Positions 29,398-38,590 of a DNA stretch of 64,000 nt are shown here, one piece after another. Location: contig NZ_SUKA01000001.1 of the NCBI RefSeq assembly GCF_005049105.1, positions 930,001-994,000 of the forward strand. The letters run 5' to 3'. The stretch comes from Sphingobacterium alkalisoli. Lineage in GTDB: Bacteria > Bacteroidota > Bacteroidia > Sphingobacteriales > Sphingobacteriaceae. The notes beneath the pieces were generated by a model. That model ran no database searches. It was not told the origin of the DNA and saw nothing but the letters and a program-made list of their open reading frames with translations. The stretch's first letter is position 1; the number at the start of each line of letters is the position of its first letter. A program made the translations under genes and the position numbers.

Positions 29398-30828
29398 ATG
29401 AATCGTTTTTTTTCGCTACTCCTTTTAGGTCTTATTTTTTCAATGAAATCTTTTTCGCAACCACATGACGCAAGCCCGTGGGCAAAATTAGATAGTATCA
29501 GAACGTTGATCGTGGCGCCAACATTCGCAGACAACACCTATTTGATTACCGATCATGGCGCCAAAGGCGATGGCGTATTTATGAATACGGATATCATTAA
29601 TAGCATCATCACACGTTGTTCGGAAGGCGGCGGGGGGAAAGTGATCGTCCCCAAGGGTGTTTTTTTGAGTGGTGCCATTCATTTAAAATCTAATGTGAAT
29701 CTGCATTTTGAAGATGGTTCTAAAATTTTATTCAGCCGTAATCCGCAAGATTATTTACCCTTAGTCCGCTCCAGATGGGAGGGTATGGATCTGATGAATT
29801 ATTCTCCGCTCATCTACGCCTATCAGGTAGAGAATATTGCAATAACCGGAAACGGAATATTAGATGGAAATGCTGATAATCAGCACTGGTGGCCGTGGAA
29901 AGCAAAGAAAGAACATGGTTGGGTCGAAGGAATGGATAATCAATTGGCATCGGTAAAGCAGCTGACGCAACAAGTCAAAGACCGTACCCCTGTAGCAGAT
30001 CGCATATATGGAGATGGTGGCTTTTTACGACCTCCATTTATCCAACCCTATCAATCCAAAAATATTGTAATCGCCGATATTACGATAAACAATGCTCCTT
30101 TTTGGAACCTCAATCCTGTATTGTGTGAAAACGTAACTGTGCGCGATGTGAAGATCATCACCCACGGTCCTAATAATGACGGTTGTGATCCCGAGGCCAG
30201 TAAAAATGTCCTTATAACAGGCTGTTATTTTGATACGGGCGATGATTGTATCGCTATAAAATCCGGACGCAATGAAGACGGACGGGATCTAGCAGTTCCA
30301 GCCGAAAATATTATTATAGAAAATTGCGTCATGAAAGATGGTCACGGCGGCATTGTGATCGGAAGCGAAATTTCTGGAGGTGCAAAAAATATTTTTGCGC
30401 AAAACCTGCAAATGGATAGTCCGGAATTGGATCGTGTTATCCGATTGAAGACAAGTTCGTTGCGTGGGGGCGTAATAGACGGTTTGTATGTGCGGAATAT
30501 TAAGGTAGGCACCTATAAGGAAGCGGCTATTCGCTTTAACATGTTTTATGAAAATCCTGGGGATTTCCTTCCGCAAATCAAAAATGTATGGGTCGAAAAT
30601 CTTCAGGTTGAAAAAGGAGGGAAGTTTGGAATCCTGATTGATGCCTATAAAGATTCTCCGGTAACGAATTTTACCGTGATCAATTCCTCAATTAATGGAG
30701 TAGATATACCTGTGCAAAGTAACCATACCAAAAATGTGGTTTTCTCAAATTTTAAAATAAATAATAAAACGGTAGAATCAATAGAAAGTATAAACAATCA
30801 AAAAAAAGAAAATGCGGAGAAGTTCTAA
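29398..30828 (+). CDS. GH28 polygalacturonase / rhamnogalacturonan hydrolase
   Basis: Exported right-handed beta-helix glycosidase that hydrolyses pectin backbones; 476 residues. A signal peptide ends near residue 20 (SMKSFSQ). The GH28 catalytic signatures are complete: HGPNNDGCDPE (Asp261), DTGDDCIAIKSG (Asp282 and Asp283), KDGHGGIVIGSE (His316) and RVIRLKT (Arg349, Lys351). The N-terminal pectate-lyase-like strand LITDHGAKGDGV is typical. Whether it prefers homogalacturonan or RG-I cannot be read here, but the adjoining rhamnose genes favour rhamnogalacturonan. No T9SS tail, so it is probably periplasmic. Confidence 0.95.
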   Translation: MNRFFSLLLLGLIFSMKSFSQPHDASPWAKLDSIRTLIVAPTFADNTYLITDHGAKGDGVFMNTDIINSIITRCSEGGGGKVIVPKGVFLSGAIHLKSNVNLHFEDGSKILFSRNPQDYLPLVRSRWEGMDLMNYSPLIYAYQVENIAITGNGILDGNADNQHWWPWKAKKEHGWVEGMDNQLASVKQLTQQVKDRTPVADRIYGDGGFLRPPFIQPYQSKNIVIADITINNAPFWNLNPVLCENVTVRDVKIITHGPNNDGCDPEASKNVLITGCYFDTGDDCIAIKSGRNEDGRDLAVPAENIIIENCVMKDGHGGIVIGSEISGGAKNIFAQNLQMDSPELDRVIRLKTSSLRGGVIDGLYVRNIKVGTYKEAAIRFNMFYENPGDFLPQIKNVWVENLQVEKGGKFGILIDAYKDSPVTNFTVINSSINGVDIPVQSNHTKNVVFSNFKINNKTVESIESINNQKKENAEKF

Positions 30829-30860
30829 TCTTTTGGTTTAGATGCTTATGAATCAATACG

Positions 30861-30878
30861 AAGCCCTTTTTAGGGCTT
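30861..30878 (+). terminator. Hairpin terminator after the GH28 gene
   Basis: Stem AAGCCCT (30861-30867) with AGGGCTT (30872-30878) and a TTTT loop, followed by TGCTTATTTT. It is 33 bases beyond the GH28 stop and separates that gene from rhaT. Confidence 0.6.
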
Positions 30879-31000
30879 TGCTTATTTTAAGAGAGATATT
30901 GGAGCTTTTCGAAAGAGGACATGACAGTTCATAACAGTTATGTAAATAGACTATTTTATCTTAGAACACATTTATAAATCTATCATTATTGTAATAATTT

Positions 31001-32074
31001 ATGAACGCAATAGCAGGAGTAATATTTCATTTTATCGGGGGGTTCGCATCAGGGAGCTTCTATGTACCTTATAAGAAAGTAAAGGACTGGTCTTGGGAGG
31101 CTATGTGGATTCTTGGTGGGTTATTTTCTTGGATCATCGTACCGCCCATCGCGGCGTATTTGACGATTCCAAATTTTATGGAGATCATCCAAAATACCGA
31201 TTCCAGTATTTTGGGATATACCTTTTTATTCGGTCTATTGTGGGGCATCGGGGGCCTTACCTATGGGCTGGGTGTACGTTATCTCGGCGTTTCCTTAGGA
31301 AGCAGTGTCATTTTGGGATTGAGTATGGTTTTTGGCTCGCTCATGCCTGCCATCTATTATTTTTTCAACAAGGCCGAAGGAAAACACGGTATCGATTATT
31401 TCTTTACAACGAATGCAGGAGTCTGCGTCATGGTGGGGTTGTTGGTTTGTGTATTAGGTATTTACCTCTGTGGGAAAGCTGGTGTTCTCAAAGAAAGAGG
31501 ACTCGCTAACCTGTCTGGTGAGACACAGCTGGAGTATAAATTTGGACTAGGGATCACAGTAGCTATTATCTCCGGAATATTAAGTGCTTGTTTTAATTTT
31601 GGAATTGAATCAGGAAAGCCGATGGCCGATGTTGCCAATCAGCTTTGGAAGGCTGCCAATCCCAATGATGGCGAATTTCTTTATCAAAATAATGTCACTT
31701 ACATTGTTATACTTTGGGGCGGATTTACAACAAATTTTATTTGGTGCCTCTACCTATTAGCCAAGAATAAAACATTTTCAGATTATAAAAAATCCACCGC
31801 TCCACTAGGTAAGAATTTCTTGCTGTGTGCATTAGCCGGTACGACTTGGTACTTACAGTTTTTCTTCTACGGTATGGGCGAGAGTAGATTAGGAAACGGG
31901 GCAAGTTCATGGATCCTACATATGGCATTTATCATCCTGATTTCAAATGCTTGGGGCATATTCCTGAAAGAGTGGAAAGGTGTGAGTAAGGCTACCTATC
32001 GCTCTATTATTGCGGGTATTGCGATCATTATTTTATCAATCTGTATTGTTGGATTTGCAAAAACATTAGAATAA
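31001..32074 (+). CDS. rhaT: L-rhamnose/proton symporter
   Basis: Inner-membrane rhamnose importer of the RhaT family; 357 residues, close to the 344 of E. coli. It begins AIAGVIFHFIGGFASGSFYVPYKKVKDWSWE (the first ten residues and this stretch are typical). About ten hydrophobic segments follow, with GLLWGIGGLTYGLGVRYLG in TM3-4 and GMGESRLGNGASSWILHMAFI near the C-terminus. First gene of the rhamnose cluster. Its neighbours encode the full catabolic pathway, which supports the substrate. Confidence 0.95.
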   Translation: MNAIAGVIFHFIGGFASGSFYVPYKKVKDWSWEAMWILGGLFSWIIVPPIAAYLTIPNFMEIIQNTDSSILGYTFLFGLLWGIGGLTYGLGVRYLGVSLGSSVILGLSMVFGSLMPAIYYFFNKAEGKHGIDYFFTTNAGVCVMVGLLVCVLGIYLCGKAGVLKERGLANLSGETQLEYKFGLGITVAIISGILSACFNFGIESGKPMADVANQLWKAANPNDGEFLYQNNVTYIVILWGGFTTNFIWCLYLLAKNKTFSDYKKSTAPLGKNFLLCALAGTTWYLQFFFYGMGESRLGNGASSWILHMAFIILISNAWGIFLKEWKGVSKATYRSIIAGIAIIILSICIVGFAKTLE

Positions 32075-32096
32075 TAACTTTTAAAATTATATTGGT

Positions 32097-34205
32097 GTGA
32101 AAACATATAAACACGTAAATTACTTGTGGGACGAACAAAAGGCAAAATCACTTGAAGGAGATGAAGTTGCGTTATTGTTATACCGCTCCAACCTATTAGG
32201 TTCTGATTTGAGAATCACCAACTATGGTGGTGGAAATACTTCCTGTAAGCTAATAGATAAAGATCCCTTGACGGGTGCGTCTGTAGAAGTGATGTGGATT
32301 AAAGGATCTGGAGGAGATATCGGAACATTAAAAAAGTCAGGCCTTGCCGCATTATATGTTGATCGTTTACGCGATCTTGAAAAAGTATATAGAGGTATCG
32401 AACACGAAGACGAGATGGTCGAATTGTTCAACCACTGCATCTTCGATCTAAGTTCCAAAGCACCTTCCATCGATACACCGTTGCACGGATTTTTACCGTT
32501 CAAACATATTGACCACTTGCATCCCGATGCAGCCATAGCTATTGCTGCGGCAAAAGATGGTAAGCAGATCACACAGGATTTATTCAACGGAACAATCGGA
32601 TGGGTAGATTGGCAAAAGCCAGGTTTTGATCTAGGGCTACAGTTGCGCGACTGTCTTGATCAGAATCCCGGAATCCGCGGAATTATGTTAGGTTCCCATG
32701 GTTTATTTACTTGGGGCGATACCGCTTATGAAAGCTATTTAAATTCCTTAGATGTTATCGAGACCTGTGCAGAATATTTAGAACAGAATTACGGTAAAAA
32801 GCGCCCAGTATTTGGCGGACAAAAAATAGAGAGCTTATCTGCAGATGAACGGGCGTTACAAGCGGCGAAATTGGCTCCTATTTTAAGAGGCTTCTGCTCT
32901 AGCGAGCGTCATATGATTGGTCATTTTGCAGATGATGACAAAGTATTAGAATACATCAATTCCAATGACCTGGAGCGTTTAGCACCGCTAGGAACAAGTT
33001 GTCCAGACCATTTCTTAAGGACGAAGATTCAGCCTTTGATCTTAAATCTAGACAAAGGAGAAGACCTAAGTGATGCCGAGGCTATCAAAGCGAAACTTCT
33101 TCCACTTTTCGAAGATTACCGGGAGATGTATACCAATTATTACGAAACATGTAAGCACGCCAATAGTCCTGCTATCCGTGATAAGAATCCGGTCATTATT
33201 TTATACCCAGGCGTAGGCATGTTTGCCTTTGCAAAAGATAAACAGACTGCACGGGTGGCAGCCGAATTTTACACCAATGCCATTAATGTGATGAAGGGCT
33301 CCGAAGCCGTAAGCGAATATACTTCGTTGCCGCGCCAAGAAGCATTTAATATCGAGTATTGGCTGTTGGAAGAAGCTAAATTGCAACGTATGCCAAAGCC
33401 AAAGGCATTATCTGGAAAAATTGCTTTAGTCACAGGTAGTGCTGGTGGTATCGGTAAAGCGATTGCAAAGAAATTTGCCAGTGAAGGTGCCGTTGTAATT
33501 CTGAATGATATGAATGCTGAGCGATTGGCATCAGCAGAGGAAGAATTTATCGGAATCTTTGGAAAAGATGCCGTTGCAACTGCTGTATTGGATGTAACCA
33601 ATGAAGAGCAGATTGTGAAGGCACTCGAAAAATCAGCATTGGCATTTGGAGGTGTCGATATTATTGTGAATAACGCGGGTCTATCTATTTCCAAAACGAT
33701 CGAAGACCACACCCAAAAAGACTGGGATTTATTGTATAATGTGTTGGTAAAAGGTCAGTTCTTGGTAACCCAAGCAGCTACGCGTACGATGAAAGCACAG
33801 GGAGTCGGCGGCGATATCATTAATATCGTTAGTAAGAATGCCCTCGTTAGCGGGCCAAATAATGCCGGATACGGTAGTGCAAAAGCGGCGCAGTTGCACC
33901 TGAGTCGATTGAATGCAGCAGAATTGGGTGCAGCAAGCATTCGGGTCAATGTCGTAAATCCAGACGCCGTGATTTCAGACAGCAACATCTGGGCCGGTGG
34001 ATGGGCAGAAGGACGTGCAAAGGCATATGGCGTTACGGTTGAAGAACTTCCTGCATATTATGCTAAGCGTACCTTATTAAATGAGATAATTTTACCAGAT
34101 GATATCGCAAATGCATGTTTTGCATTTACTGGAGGCCTGTTAAATAAATCCACAGGGAACGTATTAAATGTCGATGGCGGAGTAGCTATGGCGTTTACAA
34201 GATAA
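32097..34205 (+). CDS. Bifunctional rhamnulose-1-phosphate aldolase / short-chain dehydrogenase
   Basis: Two-domain enzyme of 702 residues. Residues about 1-420 form a class II aldolase-like domain (NYGGGNTSCKL, GSGGDIGTLKKSG, HPDAAIAIAAAKDG, GIMLGSHGLFTWGDT). Residues about 430-702 form a short-chain dehydrogenase with LVTGSAGGIGKAIA, NNAGLSI and the YGSAKAA active-site tyrosine/lysine. Orthologues such as YuxG/RhaEW cleave L-rhamnulose-1-phosphate to dihydroxyacetone phosphate and L-lactaldehyde, then oxidise the latter to lactate. The start is GTG at 32097, since no ATG lies near the conserved N-terminus. It starts 22 bases after rhaT. Confidence 0.95.
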   Translation: MKTYKHVNYLWDEQKAKSLEGDEVALLLYRSNLLGSDLRITNYGGGNTSCKLIDKDPLTGASVEVMWIKGSGGDIGTLKKSGLAALYVDRLRDLEKVYRGIEHEDEMVELFNHCIFDLSSKAPSIDTPLHGFLPFKHIDHLHPDAAIAIAAAKDGKQITQDLFNGTIGWVDWQKPGFDLGLQLRDCLDQNPGIRGIMLGSHGLFTWGDTAYESYLNSLDVIETCAEYLEQNYGKKRPVFGGQKIESLSADERALQAAKLAPILRGFCSSERHMIGHFADDDKVLEYINSNDLERLAPLGTSCPDHFLRTKIQPLILNLDKGEDLSDAEAIKAKLLPLFEDYREMYTNYYETCKHANSPAIRDKNPVIILYPGVGMFAFAKDKQTARVAAEFYTNAINVMKGSEAVSEYTSLPRQEAFNIEYWLLEEAKLQRMPKPKALSGKIALVTGSAGGIGKAIAKKFASEGAVVILNDMNAERLASAEEEFIGIFGKDAVATAVLDVTNEEQIVKALEKSALAFGGVDIIVNNAGLSISKTIEDHTQKDWDLLYNVLVKGQFLVTQAATRTMKAQGVGGDIINIVSKNALVSGPNNAGYGSAKAAQLHLSRLNAAELGAASIRVNVVNPDAVISDSNIWAGGWAEGRAKAYGVTVEELPAYYAKRTLLNEIILPDDIANACFAFTGGLLNKSTGNVLNVDGGVAMAFTR

Positions 34206-34221
34206 TTCATTTTTGTTTGTT

Positions 34222-34252
34222 AGGTGTTGGAAGGTTCTACTTTCCAGCACCT
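34222..34252 (+). terminator. Hairpin between aldolase/dehydrogenase and isomerase genes
   Basis: Arms AGGTGTTGGAA (34222-34232) and TTCCAGCACCT (34242-34252) with one G-U pair and a 9-base loop, followed by TTATTT. It could be a partial terminator or a stability hairpin within the rhamnose operon. The U-tract is weak. Confidence 0.5.
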
Positions 34253-34301
34253 TTATTTACCAAGTATAAGTTTCGACTTGTAACTTTTTTATTTTGAGAA
34301 A

Positions 34302-35576
34302 ATGAGAATAGAAAAACAACTAATTGACCAACATAACCAAAAGCTAGAAGCGAAGCATCGCCGTGCTTTTAATTATATTTCCGAGGAGATTTCTGATATA
34401 GAATCACTTTTGAGAAAAGTAGAAAAGTTCCAGATTGCTATTCCCAGTTGGGCACTAGGCACCGGTGGTACACGGTTTGGACGCTTTACGGGCAAAGGCG
34501 AACCCTCTTCATTGGAGCAAAAAATCGAGGATGTAGGTTTATTGCATGCATTGAATAAATCCAGTGGCGCGATCTCTTTGCATATTCCTTGGGATATTCC
34601 ACAAGACGCTGAAAAAATAAAGGAACTTGCCACATCGTATGATTTGGTATTTGATGCAGTCAATTCCAATACTTTTCAGGATCAGCCTGGACAGGCATAC
34701 AGTTACAAATTTGGATCGTTGCAACACGTAGATCCAAACGTAAGGAAACAAGCTGTAGATCATAACATCGAAGTGATCAAGCATGGTATCGCACTAGGAT
34801 CCAAAGCACTTACCGTGTGGTTGGCCGATGGTTCATCTTTTCCTGGCCAGTTGAATTTCAGGGAGGCATTCCAGAATACCTTAGAAAGTCTAAAAGAAAT
34901 CTACAAGCATCTACCGGAGGACTGGAAAATGTTTGTCGAATACAAAGCATTTGAACCTAATTTTTATTCCACCACTATTGCCGATTGGGGACAGTCGTTA
35001 TTGCTAGCAAATAAATTAGGAGATAAAGCGTATACCTTGGTCGATTTAGGTCACCATTTACCCAATGCAAATATCGAGCAGATCGTTTCCTTGTTACTAA
35101 TGGAAGGCAAATTAGCTGGATTCCATTTTAACGATAGTAAATATGCGGACGACGATTTGACCGCAGGCAGTATTAAGCCATACCAACTGTTTTTGATTTT
35201 CAACGAGTTGGTCGACGGGATGGATGCTGCAGGAATCGATCACGCAACCGGGCTAGGCTGGATGATTGATGCATCACACAATCTGAAAGATCCATTAGTG
35301 GATTTGTTGCAATCTGTGGAAGCCATTAAGATTGCTTACACGCAGGCATTGATGGTAGACCGAAAAGCATTACGCGCCGCACAGCAGGCTAATGATGTGG
35401 TAAAAGCACAAGAGATATTACAAGATGTTTTCCGTACTGATGTACGTGCAATTGTTGCTGAAGCAAGATTTAGAAGCGGTGGCGCCTTGGATCCAGTAGG
35501 ATTATTTGAAGAGGTGGCAGTAAGAACGAGATTGATAGAAGAAAGAGGAAGCAATTCTGTCGCTACAGGTTTATAA
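34302..35576 (+). CDS. rhaI: L-rhamnose isomerase, RhaI (sugar isomerase TIM-barrel) type
   Basis: Isomerises L-rhamnose to L-rhamnulose. The 424-residue xylose-isomerase-like TIM barrel matches the Pseudomonas-type RhaI family rather than E. coli RhaA. Visible motifs are PSWALGTGGTRFGRF, SLHIPWD, KALTVWLADGSSFPGQ, MFVEYKAFEP (metal-binding glutamate), LVDLGHHLPNANIEQIV and HFNDSKYADDDLT (metal-binding Asp/His). It lies 97 bases after the aldolase gene and 35 before the kinase. Confidence 0.94.
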   Translation: MRIEKQLIDQHNQKLEAKHRRAFNYISEEISDIESLLRKVEKFQIAIPSWALGTGGTRFGRFTGKGEPSSLEQKIEDVGLLHALNKSSGAISLHIPWDIPQDAEKIKELATSYDLVFDAVNSNTFQDQPGQAYSYKFGSLQHVDPNVRKQAVDHNIEVIKHGIALGSKALTVWLADGSSFPGQLNFREAFQNTLESLKEIYKHLPEDWKMFVEYKAFEPNFYSTTIADWGQSLLLANKLGDKAYTLVDLGHHLPNANIEQIVSLLLMEGKLAGFHFNDSKYADDDLTAGSIKPYQLFLIFNELVDGMDAAGIDHATGLGWMIDASHNLKDPLVDLLQSVEAIKIAYTQALMVDRKALRAAQQANDVVKAQEILQDVFRTDVRAIVAEARFRSGGALDPVGLFEEVAVRTRLIEERGSNSVATGL

Positions 35577-35610
35577 ACGTTTTTTTTACTTAAATATTTT
35601 TTAATTTATT

Positions 35611-36960
35611 ATGCGCATTCCGGTCGTTGCAATCTTTGATGTTGGTAAAACGAATAAGAAGCTTTTTTTGTTCAACGAACACTATCAGATTGTATTCGAG
35701 AAATCGGCCCGCTTTTTAGAAACAGTGGATGAAGATGGCGATCCTTGTGAGAACCTGGAAAGCTTAAGACTTTCCGTTTTCGATTCATTGCACGAAGTAT
35801 TTCGACGTACGGAGTTTGATATCAAGGCGATTAATTTTACGTCATACGGTGCAAGTTTTGTGTATCTCAATGAAAGCGGTCATCCATTGACCCCACTTTA
35901 TAATTACCTTAAAGAATATCCACAGGAATTAGATAAAGATCTTCATGTAAAGTATGGGGGAGTTGAACAGTTTTCATTAACTACAGCTTCCCCTTCATTA
36001 GGAAGTCTCAATTCCGGTCTGCAGGTGTATCGCCTCAAGACCGAGAAGCCAGAGGTATTTGAGCAGATGAAATATGCCGTGCATCTGCCCCAATATTTAA
36101 GTTTCTTGGTTTCCGGACAAATGTATTCGGATATGACCAGTATCGGTTGCCATACCGCGCTGTGGGATTTTGATGCCAGAGATTACCACCAATGGGTAAA
36201 AGATACAGGGATTGCACAAAAGCTCGCTCCTATTGTACAGGGAGATGAGGTTTTTCCAGCTACCTTCCCAGGGAGTACCTACAAAGTAGGCGTCGGATTA
36301 CACGACAGCTCTTCAGCGTTGATTCCCTATTTACTTAATTTTCATGAACCTTTTGTCCTAATTTCTACGGGTACGTGGTGTATTTCCCTCAATCCATTTA
36401 ACGAGAGCCCACTGACAAAAGAGCAATTGGACAAAGACTGCCTGTTCTACCTCACGTATGCAGGTACACCTGTCAAAGCTTCCCGGCTATTCGCAGGCTA
36501 TGAGCACGAAGTGCAGACCAAGCGAATTGCCGAACACTTCGGCACGACTACTGCCCGGTTTAAAAGCATCGAGATCGACTGGTCGATCATCGATAAGCTA
36601 AAAGAAGAAAATTCGCCTACGAGTCTCGATACCTTTTCCAAAAGAGACTTAAGCCAGTATGCACACGTCGCAGAGGCCTATCATGGACTCGTGATCGACT
36701 TAGTGAATGCGCAGGTGGAATCCACCCGCCTGATCCTGTCGTCGCAACGTGTAAAAAGAATATTTGTAGACGGCGGTTTCAGTAAGAACAATATTTACAT
36801 GACTTTGCTGGCGCGAGAATTTACCGATGCAGAAGTATATGCTGCGTCGATGGCACAAGCCACCGCAATAGGGGCCGCTTTAGTCATACATCAGCATTGG
36901 AACAGCCACCCTATTCCAAATGATATTATCGAGTTACGTTATTTTAGAGGTAGATCCTGA
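35611..36960 (+). CDS. FGGY-family carbohydrate kinase (rhamnulokinase)
   Basis: Sugar kinase of 449 residues with the actin-like ATPase fold. N-terminal phosphate-1 motif AIFDVGKTNKKLFLF. The phosphate-2/adenosine region is VLISTGTWCISLNPF, and near the C-terminus IFVDGGFSKNNIYMTLL is typical of FGGY kinases. In this context it should phosphorylate L-rhamnulose to L-rhamnulose-1-phosphate for the upstream aldolase. It belongs to the Bacteroidota FGGY group rather than close E. coli RhaB, so the substrate rests on neighbourhood. Last gene of the rhamnose operon; a terminator-like hairpin follows. Confidence 0.88.
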   Translation: MRIPVVAIFDVGKTNKKLFLFNEHYQIVFEKSARFLETVDEDGDPCENLESLRLSVFDSLHEVFRRTEFDIKAINFTSYGASFVYLNESGHPLTPLYNYLKEYPQELDKDLHVKYGGVEQFSLTTASPSLGSLNSGLQVYRLKTEKPEVFEQMKYAVHLPQYLSFLVSGQMYSDMTSIGCHTALWDFDARDYHQWVKDTGIAQKLAPIVQGDEVFPATFPGSTYKVGVGLHDSSSALIPYLLNFHEPFVLISTGTWCISLNPFNESPLTKEQLDKDCLFYLTYAGTPVKASRLFAGYEHEVQTKRIAEHFGTTTARFKSIEIDWSIIDKLKEENSPTSLDTFSKRDLSQYAHVAEAYHGLVIDLVNAQVESTRLILSSQRVKRIFVDGGFSKNNIYMTLLAREFTDAEVYAASMAQATAIGAALVIHQHWNSHPIPNDIIELRYFRGRS

Positions 36961-37060
36961 TTTCTTCAATGGCATCAATCCGTGGTACAATAGTGACTGG
37001 ATCGAACTGTGCCAGAACTTAGATCGCCACGTCATTCTTCCGAGGAAGACATTAAGGTTT

Positions 37061-37090
37061 AAGCCTGTTTACCCGTAGGTAGGCGGGCTT
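37061..37090 (+). terminator. Hairpin terminator after the rhamnulokinase gene
   Basis: Thirteen-base arms AAGCCTGTTTACC (37061-37073) and GGTAGGCGGGCTT (37078-37090) pair with three G-U pairs around CGTA, followed by TATCGGTTTTT. It is about 100 bases beyond the kinase stop, so it fits an operon-end terminator. It may also be part of a repetitive palindromic element. Confidence 0.65.
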
Positions 37091-37183
37091 TATCGGTTTT
37101 TCCATGCAGTGATGTAGTCCATAAGCCCTTCATCGCGAACCGGAGGTACGATGGTACGGCAGGAAGATGACCTTTGTTCGTGC

Positions 37184-37227
37184 AGGATGGCTCAGGTTGC
37201 GGAACTCGGATAAACCAGCTAATTTAG
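37184..37227 (+). promoter_or_regulatory. Promoter of the CE12 esterase with shared 19-nt motif
   Basis: AGGATGGCTCAGGTTGCGG (37184-37202) contains a -33-like TTG at 37197-37199. A 20-base spacer leads to the -7-like TAATTTAG at 37220-37227, 50 bases before the start codon. A copy with 17 of 19 identities and the same TTG-N20-TAnnTT geometry lies at 38746-38789. A shared activator site is inferred. Confidence 0.5.
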
Positions 37228-37276
37228 TGTCACGAATATAAACCGAACACACCGTAGATTTAACTGTTGACATCTT

Positions 37277-38590
37277 ATGAACTTAATTGCAAAAAGAAAA
37301 GCTATCGTACTGCTAACTATGGTATTGATTAATATCCAGTTTTTGTCTGCAGGCCAAGTACTGATGGAGTTTTCATTCACTAAGAAAAGCAAATCACAGA
37401 TAGCCATTAACCATCCGCTTGTTTACGATTCGAAGGCAGGTTATGGTTTCGATCTCGGAACCGAAGGCAACGTAGCTATAGTTAAGAACAAGCGAGGGTA
37501 CTTGTCCAGCAATAAGCCTTTTTATTTTTCGGTACAAGTGGCAGAAGGAAATTATAAGGTAACAATAACATACAAGAATATCGGCAGAGCCTATACCAGT
37601 ACGTTACGATCTGAATCTAGACGTCTGCAGTTAGAACATGAAAAGATAGATCATAAGACTGGATTTCAACGCTCCTTCCTGGTACATGTAAAAGATGCAC
37701 AGATAGCCGGAACCGACTCGGTGAGGTTAAAAGAGCGGGAAAGGTCGAAGTTGGATTGGGACAATAAATTAACCTTAGAATTTCAGGGCGAAAATCATAT
37801 AGAAGCTATTCGAATAGAAAAAGTTACGGATGCTGTTACGTTGTTTTTAGCGGGTAACTCTACGGTGGTCAATCAGGAAGAAGAACCCTGGGCATCCTGG
37901 GGGCAAATGATTCCCCGGTTTTTTGATCCGCACGTCGCCGTTGCAAACCATGCCGAATCAGGACTATCATTAGGATCGTTTCTCTCTTCGCGTAGGCTGG
38001 AAAAAATTCTATCCATCGCTAAGTCAGGTGATTATTTATTTGTTGAATTTGGTCATAACGATCAGAAAGAAAAAGGAGAAAATGCTGGCGCTTACAAGTC
38101 TTATTCCGAGCGACTAAGAAAGTTTATCAGCGAGTTTCGCACCAAAGGCGGCATACCTGTTATTGTTACTTCCACCGCAAGACGATCTTTTGATGGGGAT
38201 GACAGACTCATACATACCCTAGGCGATTTTCCAGATGCTGCGCGTAAAATAGCGAAAGAGTTGCAGGTACCCTTGATCGATCTGAATGCGATGACCTCCA
38301 CATTTTACACTGCGCTCGGTGTAGAAGCATCGAAAAATGCATTGGTGCACTATCCTGCGAATAGTTTTCCTGGTCAATCAGAGCCTTTACAGGATAATAC
38401 CCATTTCAATACCTATGGAGCCTATCAGATTGCGAAGATGGTGCTGCAGGGCATGTCCACTGCTGGATTAGATGTGCGGAAACACATTGTTGATTTTCAG
38501 GGCTACGATCCTAAAGAGCCAGATTCTTTTCAAGATTGGAATTGGCCGCTAAGTGTGAAAAATAGTACGATTAAGCCAGACGGGAATTAA
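37277..38590 (+). CDS. Rhamnogalacturonan acetylesterase, CE12/SGNH family
   Basis: Exported esterase of 437 residues that removes acetyl groups from rhamnogalacturonan I. A signal peptide ends near residue 26 (FLSAGQ). An N-terminal galactose-binding-like beta-sandwich follows (about 28-185, with AGYGFDLG). The SGNH catalytic domain (about 186-425) shows LFLAGNSTV (Ser195), ESGLSLGSF (Gly block), EFGHNDQKE (Asn261) and DNTHFNTYG (Asp373/His376). It has its own predicted promoter sharing a motif with the operon at 38921. No T9SS tail, so it is probably periplasmic. Confidence 0.93.
   Translation: MNLIAKRKAIVLLTMVLINIQFLSAGQVLMEFSFTKKSKSQIAINHPLVYDSKAGYGFDLGTEGNVAIVKNKRGYLSSNKPFYFSVQVAEGNYKVTITYKNIGRAYTSTLRSESRRLQLEHEKIDHKTGFQRSFLVHVKDAQIAGTDSVRLKERERSKLDWDNKLTLEFQGENHIEAIRIEKVTDAVTLFLAGNSTVVNQEEEPWASWGQMIPRFFDPHVAVANHAESGLSLGSFLSSRRLEKILSIAKSGDYLFVEFGHNDQKEKGENAGAYKSYSERLRKFISEFRTKGGIPVIVTSTARRSFDGDDRLIHTLGDFPDAARKIAKELQVPLIDLNAMTSTFYTALGVEASKNALVHYPANSFPGQSEPLQDNTHFNTYGAYQIAKMVLQGMSTAGLDVRKHIVDFQGYDPKEPDSFQDWNWPLSVKNSTIKPDGN

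Larger units (their letters stand above)
36961..37276. other. 316-base gap with terminator, possible GTCAT-ended repeat, and promoter
   Basis: No complete gene. From left to right: a hairpin (37061-37090) that can terminate the rhamnose operon, a possible palindromic repeat bounded by GTCATTCTTCC (from about 37031) and GGAAGATGAC (to about 37170), then the RG-I promoter element at 37184-37227. Two protein-like open frames cross it on opposite strands without starts, as often seen in repeat elements. Confidence 0.55.
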
